From Sodiomyces alkalinus F11 (Eukaryota; Ascomycota; Sordariomycetes; Glomerellales; Plectosphaerellaceae), in assembly GCF_003711515.1 (NCBI RefSeq), contig NW_021167084.1, positions 848,621 to 912,620 on the forward strand: 64,000 nucleotides of DNA, given 5' to 3'. A program made the position numbers and the translations under genes. This document shows, in pieces, positions 55,975 to 64,000 of the stretch (its first letter is position 1; the number at the start of each line of letters is the position of its first letter). A model generated the notes under the pieces. That model saw only the letters and a program-made list of their open reading frames with translations. It was not told the origin of the DNA and did not search any database.

Positions 55975-58900
55975 GTTATAAGCCCGGCGTTCTAACAAAC
56001 GAAGCTATTCCGATAGATCCTATAGCTTTAAGGCAGTCAAAACAGCCTTAAGTCTATAGCGGTTAGCTTAGTATTATTAGCTACGTCCGCCTACTTTATT
56101 TTAACCGTTATTCCGCTATTCCCTTATTCAAATCGCTTAATCCCCTCTTATTTGAATCGCGTAACTCGCTTACGCCCTATCTCGTTCTATCTTATTTAAA
56201 CGCTCCTAGTTTAATCGGTCCGTTATAGTCGGTTTCGATAGTTTATTTCCCTATAGTCCTAGTTAGTTAGACGATAGCCTTAACTACGGCATTACCCATA
56301 ATAGGCTATACGATCCTTACCTTACTAAAAGAATAGCGTCGTTAGATTAAGGCTATTATATAGATAGCCTATACTAACCAGGTCTCTAACCTTATTAATC
56401 TAGACCTTAAGGAATCTAAACGTCCTTAATAGCTTAAATCCTCAGAAACTCTAGAAGAAGGTGACGACGATAATACCTAGGATTATAAGTTTAAGCTATA
56501 GAACGTAAAAGAGAATAAATATCAGTAATAGTAACGAGGTCTAGCTACTCTTCACGACTATATCACGAAGATAGTTAATCCTAACCTTAAAGATTAGTAT
56601 ATAGGGAAGAAGGAGGTTAAAGATATCCTAATCGCCTTAAAGGACTATTCTAAACCTATTAACGCTGCCTAGAAGTCCTTAGTTAAGAAGAGATAGGAAG
56701 AATATATATAAAATATACGGAGGATACCCTAGAAGCGTTAGCTTTAGGACTTTATATCGCTATACCGAGACTTAAAGACCTATAGCGTTAGATCTTCTAA
56801 TACTACAGAGGATTAACTTAACGCGTTTTTTAGACCTATCGGTATTATAGCTTTAGAGTACTTAGAGGCGCGGTTTATAGACATTTTAAGGAAAGATAAG
56901 GAAGACTAACCTATTATCGAAAAGGTTATAAGTAAATATACGGTTTAGTTACGCTATAGGTATCCCTATAGGCTTAATAAGAAGCCTACTACGTTATCGT
57001 TTTATACGGCGACGTTCTTAGGAAAGGATAAAGATAGTAGATAGTAGCCTACTAATTAGGGAGGTTAGCCGTAATAAGGAAAGGAGGGTTCTTCAGCACC
57101 TTAAGAATATATCTACGATTACGTTAAGATAGGAAGAGCTAAACGCCACTATCACCCGTGGAGTACCTGCCCGAACGTTAATCTAACACGCCGCTAAAAG
57201 GGCTTTACGCCCTTAAAGGAAGTAGTAGAACGCTATAACCGCGTTATTAAAAGCTAAAATACTTCTAAGTAGTAGAAGCTTAGGGAGTATATTAAAAAGA
57301 ATATCGATAAGGCGAAAAATAAGGTAAAAGAGTCTAAAGCTAAGTCACTAAAGAAAGATTAGTCTAAGGAAGTATCTAATTTCGTTAATAACAGGGAAGA
57401 GGATTCTAACGATAGCTCTTACGATATATATTTTACCTTTAATTTTATAGGTAAAGAGGTGGCTTCGTTAACCTCGTAGTCGCCGTCGGTTTTCTCGCTC
57501 CTATAGACTAAGTAGTAATTAGTAACGACCTTTTTAATCAGTTGTTAATGGATTCGGGGTCCTTAAGGCATGTAACTAATCAACGCCACCTACTTAAGGA
57601 CTTCTAGCCTGCTACCACTATTATCAGATTTTAGATAGGTAGCGGCACCTCTAATCTAGTAAAGGGGTATAGCACCCTGCGTCTTTAGGTTAAAGATATA
57701 AAAGGACGCCCTTATACCCTTATACTAAAGAATATAGCGTTTATAGATAGATATCCTATAACGCTGCTAGTAACGCGTAGGTTATAGAAGGATTAGAACG
57801 CTATTTTTATAACCGGTAGAGATATCTTAGCAATAGACCGATATAGCTACCTACCGTTAATTAACGGTAACGGCTAATATACCCTTAAAGTAACCGAGGG
57901 CACGCTATAGCGTTTATAGCAGTAATAGCAAAGCTATTTTAATAGCTTAAGGGAACTTAAAGCCTATAAGCATGGCCGACGCCCGTTTATAGCACGAGAG
58001 GCTAGGGCCCGCTAACCCTTAAGCACTAGTGTAGCTATTAAAAGGGTATATAGGAGGTATCGTGGCTTTAAAAGGAGGAAGAGCGGCACCTTTAGTAGTG
58101 GACTACGAGGCTTACGCTATTAATAAAGTAAAAAGGATAGTATCGCGACGTCCACCCACCTATAAGCTAAAAAGGCCTTTTTAGAGGATTAACGTGGATC
58201 TATTTTCTATAGATCCTACCACTAACGGCGACGATACTATTACCCTATTCCACGATTCCTGCACGCATAAAAACATAACCAGAACGATACTAGGGCATAA
58301 ATATATACTATCCTCGATAGCTAACTTCGAACTCTTCTTATAAAGGTAGTATAGGCTGCTTATTAGTATAATAAGACTCGACGGAGAGAGGGCGCTATAG
58401 AAGAAGCTAGATAACTAGTCTTTGGATTATAGTATCCTGCTAAAAAGATCGACTCCTTATATAGCCGTATAGAACGCTAACGCTAAACGGTATAGGGGTA
58501 TTATCTTCGCTATCGCGAGGGTATTAGCAGATACCTTAGGCTTCTAATAGGATCTATAGCTAAAGATTATTATAGTAGCTATATACCTATATAATTAGAT
58601 TCCACGCAGGGATCTAGGCTAGTAAACGCCCGAGGGAGTATTAAACGCGTGGTTATAAAAAGAGGGTATTGTTAGCTTTATAACCAATAATTCCTTAATT
58701 ACGCACCTAAAAAGGTATAGTTAGAAGGCGTACGCGTTAACTACTAACTACCTGCGAGGAAGGCATAAGAACGAAAAGCTCGCGCCGAGGGTATATATCT
58801 GTTATTTAATCGGTTACGAGGGCACTATTATTTTTCGGACTTAGGTACTAAAATTAGAGAGGATTCTGCGTATAAGGGATGTCGTGTTCGATGAGTTAGT

Positions 58901-61644
58901 CCTTTATAAAAACAGGGGAGAGGAGCCTAATATACCTTTAGAACTATATAAAGAGCTTAATCTGCCGTTAGATTAAGGGATTCACGATCCCTTTAGCGTT
59001 ATAACCGATATTATCGATTTCGGTATACCTATAGTAATGTAGCAGAACTCCACGATAGAGGCTTTATATAAGGGAAGGAGGCGTTAATAATAGCCTTAAT
59101 GGTTAAGATCTAAGGGGGTAGCCGGCGGTGGTAGTAAAGGATTAAAACCCACCACTAACTAAAAACCACCGAAAACGCCTCTAAGAACTATCAGGTTACT
59201 AACTAAGAGGTATTACGTGGAACGGCTACCACGGCCGCAGTAGGCACTGTGCCTACCGTTATGCCTACCGTTATTCCTATATTAGTTCTTCCTCTTTAAC
59301 TACTATTTTGCCCTCCTCTTTAATAACGGCACTAAAAGCACTAATTTTACCCTCTTTAATAACCTCTTCTTCTTCGAGGCCTACTCATACGCCCTTTTCG
59401 CTACCTCCTAATAATCCTCTAATTAAACGCAGCGATTAAGAGGAATCTAACGATACTAGCGGATCTTCCTCTACCTTAAAGGAGGCTATAGGCGAGGCTA
59501 CTAACGATACCGTCGAAATAGGATTACTATTACCTAACTAATCTGTTATTAAAGAGGCTATAGCTACTACCACTACTCCTTAAATAACTAATCTATAAGC
59601 AGTAACCCTATCTTTAGCAGCTAAGTCTAATCCCACTACTACTACTACTATTACGGCCTAATAACTAACCTCTTATTCGCCTATTTAGCTTTAACACTAC
59701 CTCCTATAGGGCGGCCTGCTCGTAATCGCCGACCTCCTTCTAGATATAACGATTATGCCTCCTACTATATCTTTAAGAAGCCGAAAAAGCCGCTATTACG
59801 CCGCGAGATACCTAAGGAACCGTTAAATTAGTCTTAGATTCTAAAGAGCCCCTATAAGCTATAATGGCTTAGGGCAGCCGTATAAGAGGTGGATACACTT
59901 AGGTTAATAGGCACCTTTAAAGCAGCAGAGCTACCCTAGGGTGGATAATATACCTTAGACCTTAAATAGGTCTTTAAGTATAAGATTAACCCGTCGGGGT
60001 ATATTAGTAAGGTTAAGGCGAGGTTATACGTCCGAGGCAATTAATAGCCAAAAACCACCTTAACGCCTACGCCTCCACCCTCGCAGGAAGGACTTTCAGG
60101 TCATTAATAGCTATTACTGCTTATTTTGACCTAAAAATATATTAGCTTAATACCGTTAACGCCTTTACTAACGCTACCCTTAACGAGGAGATCTACGTTA
60201 AGGATCCACATGGCTAGCCGCTGCTTTAAATAGTAAAAGGCATAAAGAGCGATAAGGACCTCGACGCTCTTTTAAAGCTATTATAACCACCCTCGCGCGG
60301 TATATAACGCCTACGTAGGGCGTTATATAGCCTATATCGCTCCCTAAAGCTATAACACGAATAGCTCTTTTCCGTTTTAGGTAAGTATAACCTAAAGTAA
60401 CTAACTAAAGACGATTACGTCTTTAAAAGTAAGGAACTAATCGTCTTCTTCTACGTAGACGATATTATTCTAATCTATAGGAAGGAATATTAATATACTA
60501 CTAATTCCCTTATATAATAGATATAGCAGCACTTTTAAGTAAGGGACCTCGGCCCACTTAAGTGGTTCCTAGGGATTAGAGTGGTTCGAGATCGCTAATA
60601 ACGTCGGCTTTAGCTTTCGCTCGAGAATTATATTACTAAAAAGATTAAGGCGTTAGGGATGGATTTCCCCGTTAGCGGGCGTAGGGTTAAAAGCCCTCTT
60701 CCTTTTCCTAACGTTTTAGAACTAACTACTACTAAGTAATAAGCCTCTATAGAATTAATCCACCTATATCTGCGGAAAGTCGGTTCTATTAATTACGCCG
60801 CCTATTAGACCCGGCCTAATATATCTAAGGCCGCTTTAAGGCTTACCGAATTTAATACTAACCCGTTATAATAGTATTATAATTCCGTAGATAGGTATTT
60901 AAAGTACCTCGCCTCTATTAAGTCCCTATACCTTTACTTCGGACTACGTAATAACCACTTATAGCACGCACTTTACTATACTTCTAACACGGCCTTTAGG
61001 GATAACTATAAGACTCGGTATAGCTCCTAAGGCTATACTATATTATTATTCGGGGGTCCTATAGACTAGAAGGCAAATAAGTAAATAAGCGTTATGACCT
61101 CTAATACTAAAGCCGAGCTTATAGCACTTTCTACTACTACTAGGCAGTATATCGCGATTAGGCGTTTAATTAAGGACCTAACCTTAACCTTTAAAAATAA
61201 GCCATTAACGATATACTACGATAACGACTAAATAAGGATCCTTTTAGAGGCTCCACGCCCTTAGGTTATATCTAGATTAAAGTATCTAGATATCCACGCC
61301 CTTTAGATCCGATAGGTTATTGATTAAAAGAAGGTCCTGATCGCCTGGATCTCGACCTAAGAGATAGTTAGTGATAGGCTAATTAAGGTACTTCCCCCGT
61401 AGAAATATAAGCCGTTTATATATCTATTAGAGATAGAGGTCCTAAGCTAGGGGGCTTAAGATAATGGATAAGAGGCGCGGTGCTAAGTTTAAAATTTATA
61501 GCCTAGATTAACCGTTTTTCTTAATGCCTTTTAGATTATTATTTAGGCACCCGTTTTTAACGTTTTGACGTGGTTTTGGGGTTAATTTAACCACCTGTTT
61601 TTATACGTTTTTAACGTTTTTAGATATAAAAAGAGCGCGCGTTT
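55783..61644 (+). mobile_element. Copia C3, 5' LTR to beyond RNase H, 3' end lost
   Basis: The element has an LTR, a primer site, gag (about 56300-57430), protease (LLMDSGSLRHVTN at about 57540), a pre-integrase and integrase region (57960-58900), a low-complexity spacer (59100-59700), reverse transcriptase with YVDD kept at 60452-60463, and RNase H (LFGGPID.KANK near 61040). It then has the CpA-retaining leader, with TTAACGTTTTTAGATATAAA near 61610. LINE-A4 begins at 61645, before any 3' LTR. Gag and pol are broken by RIP-type stops. The family is shared with C1 and C2. Confidence 0.8.
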
Positions 61645-64000
61645 TTATTATTATTATTATCGATTTTACTCCGCTATCCTAACTAATCTATAGGAGCCTT
61701 TCTAGGCTATATAGTCCTTCTCGGGTAGCTATAGATAGGAAAACCTAGGTAAAACCCGGGGAAAACCTTTATACACTTCCTTAGGTGGAGTGGTACCGCT
61801 ACGGGGCCGATATAGTCCCGGTTCGTCTCTGCTATATATCTGGATTATACCTCTAGGCTAGTAGCTAACGGGAAGTATAGCAGGCTAGTGGTTAGGTAGG
61901 TTAGCCTAAGCTAATTGTTAGCGACGGAGTAAAGGCCGAGGGGGTACCGCCGCGCCTCCGCGGTATAACGGCTACGACCCTTTAGCCTCGGCCTCCTTAT
62001 ATCTCCGAGGATTATATCTTTTATTCCTTCTATTCGGTTAATAAAGAGTATAGGGGAGGTAGGCGCCTCCTGCCTCCCCTAGGTAGGTTCCTGCTATATC
62101 CGGCGGCAGGTAAGGAGGATAGTACTCTACCCTGTTATAAAATTTAGATAGCTAATATCCTATAAGGTCTTCGTGCCTCTTTTTCCTCTCTTTTCCTCCT
62201 ATAATGCTAATAAGTTCGTTATAGGTTTTCCTCCTAATCTATACCCGCTTACGGTACTATAGGCTTATAGTTACGGGTCTATACTAATAGTAAACCCCTT
62301 TAGTCTTCCTCGTTATTTCCCTATTATAATTAATTATAAGTGTCTTCGTGGGTAGCGTCACGGTAGCGTAGTGGCGTGGAGTTAACTAGGTAGTATAGCA
62401 TTAATTCATATATATAACTAAGTAATTAATAGTGGGAGTATAATATAAGTTCCTTTCGTAGCGTAACGGTACCTTAGTAGTAGTATACTAATAGTCGTAG
62501 ATATCGTCTCCTAATAATACTAATACTAATAATAATAACCGCCGCTATAAGCACGGTATAGTTCGTGTTATACCGTATATAGCCCTTAGTGTTATCAGAG
62601 TGGTGTCGTAGCGCTAATATAGGGTAATTATATTTATTATAGTAAGCGTTTAGGCACTTACCCCGATAATATAGAAGCTTACGCTAATACCACGGGAACG
62701 GGCGCGGCCTATTACTAGTATACTAATAATCGCCGTCTATATAAGGATATAAATCGCCTCGGTGCCGTAATAATACCGTGTATACGTTAAGGTGGATATA
62801 GCTAATAGCTTAATAGGTCCCCTCCGCTACTAAGAAGTAGTAGTAACGCCTTATAGATATCTATTAGGTATATATAGCAGTAAAGGCCGCTAGTAGCGCT
62901 AGTATCGCTGCTATAGGTATTCCCTTTCGGTGATATAGTAGTTCTATACTAATAAGTTATAGGCTAAGGAGCGCCTAGGGATAGTATCCCGGTCTTTTAG
63001 CCGGGCCCTAAACCGGGTATTACTTTCTAGTTACGGTTATAGCGGCACCGTATCGGTAAAGATATAGGAGTTATCTTATTAGATATGACGTTTAGAGGGT
63101 AAGATAGATCTAATCTTAGAGTACCTTATAAGTGGCTCCCCCTCGGTCCCGCTACGGCTCCCTAGCGGTATTAGCTAGCTAACTAGGCTTAATAGGGTCT
63201 TAAGTACGTTAAAAGCGGTATTAGTGCCTTTAAAGGAGGTAATAATAATAAAAGCTAATCGGTGCCGTAATAGTACTACGTCGATACCACTAGGGTCCTA
63301 GCTTATAAGGCCCCTATCCTAAGCCGCCCTATCCCTAATACGGTCCCGCTTCGGTATAACGGGTATCTTTATAGGCCTCTATAACTTCGAGGGTAAAGCG
63401 AAAGAAAGTCCTTAAGCCTCTTCCGTTATAGGAACCACCTTATAACTATCCCGGCCTTAGTATTATATTTTAGTGCGTTATATAATTCTCCTTTAGTTAT
63501 AAGTGGTCTCCCCACAGCACTAAAAAGGTCCCTCCGGTCCTCCTCGGTTACCTCCTAGTATTAGAGTATTACGTGCTCCGCTATTTCCGCCCCTCTATCC
63601 CCGTAAGGGCACCGCGGTAATAGAAAGCCTAGCACCCTTATTTTAGCTAGGAAAGCTTATAGGCCTAGTTTTTCTAATGTAATCTAGGTAAGTATAGAGC
63701 TTTATAGCTTAAGGAGCCCTTTATATTTCCGGAGGGAGCGTTATAGTAGGGGGCGGCTTAATACCGTTATAGTATAGGTATAGGGCCGCTATGCTTTTAT
63801 CTAGGCTTAACCCTATTCCCTTATAAAGGCCTTCCGCGGGGGCGCGGTTCCGGCCTAGGTTATTAGGGCGGTAAGCTATACTATCTATATAAGGGCGGCG
63901 TGGGTCCTATAATACCGATTCGGTGCCGCTAAGGCTCTCGCTATAGTATATACTCTAGCTAATATCTTATCTTCGGTCCCTTCTTCTTATATCCGGAGGA
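61645..64000 (-). mobile_element. LINE-A4, 3' part, continues past the window
   Basis: Starts with the (TTA)n complement of the tail and the TCGATTTTACTCCGCTATCC terminus, then follows LINE-A3 (22640-25020) closely through the 3' region and into the C-terminal part of ORF2. About 2.36 kb is visible; the 5' part lies beyond 64000. It inserted into the 3' leader of C3. Confidence 0.85.

Overview
The window looks like heterochromatic DNA from a filamentous ascomycete (Pezizomycotina). The two intact genes have short introns (62-105 nt) with GT..AG borders and CTGAC/CTAAC-type branch sites. Almost all the rest is retrotransposon DNA carrying the signature of repeat-induced point mutation (RIP): CpA/TpG is nearly absent, TpA is abundant, and in-frame TAG/TAA codons stand where Gln or Trp codons would be expected. 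CpG is not depleted, so the mutated DNA is not especially AT-rich.

Layout. 1-990: remnant of a minus-strand LTR element. 990-12988: two head-to-tail copies of a Tad1-like non-LTR element (LINE-A1 and A2). 12989-15051: Copia and LINE fragments ending in a minus-strand Copia LTR. 15052-19526: a 4.5-kb island free of RIP with two convergent genes, a cystathionine gamma-synthase (plus, 3 exons, 611 aa) and an SPX-RING protein (minus, 4 exons, 451 aa). 19527-22080: Copia element of another family, from its LTR to its integrase. 22081-30251: Gypsy remnant split by full-length LINE-A3 (minus). 30252-40680: minus-strand Copia C1, interrupted by structurally complete plus-strand Copia C2 (31770-37760, 193-bp LTRs, 5-bp target duplication CTTTT). 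41080-43174: 5'-truncated LINE-B. 43190-54440: minus-strand LINE-C carrying three DNA transposons: a 439-bp fold-back element with a palindromic minisatellite, a 4.1-kb MULE that itself contains a Tc1/mariner copy, and a 694-bp PIF/Harbinger-like MITE. 54441-55782: LINE-A5 fragment. 55783-61644: Copia C3. 61645-64000: LINE-A4 (minus), running off the window.

The two host genes show no obvious shared pathway. One acts in methionine synthesis; the other pairs a phosphate/inositol-pyrophosphate sensor domain with a ubiquitin-ligase-type RING. Their promoters are short: 345 and 306 bp separate the start codons from the nearest LTRs. Every transposon ORF is broken, apart from short open stretches. 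No tRNA, rRNA, CRISPR array or complete secondary-metabolite cluster was seen.

Element names (LINE-A, C1 and so on) are labels for this window only. Family assignments rest on protein motifs read by eye through stop codons; no database was searched.
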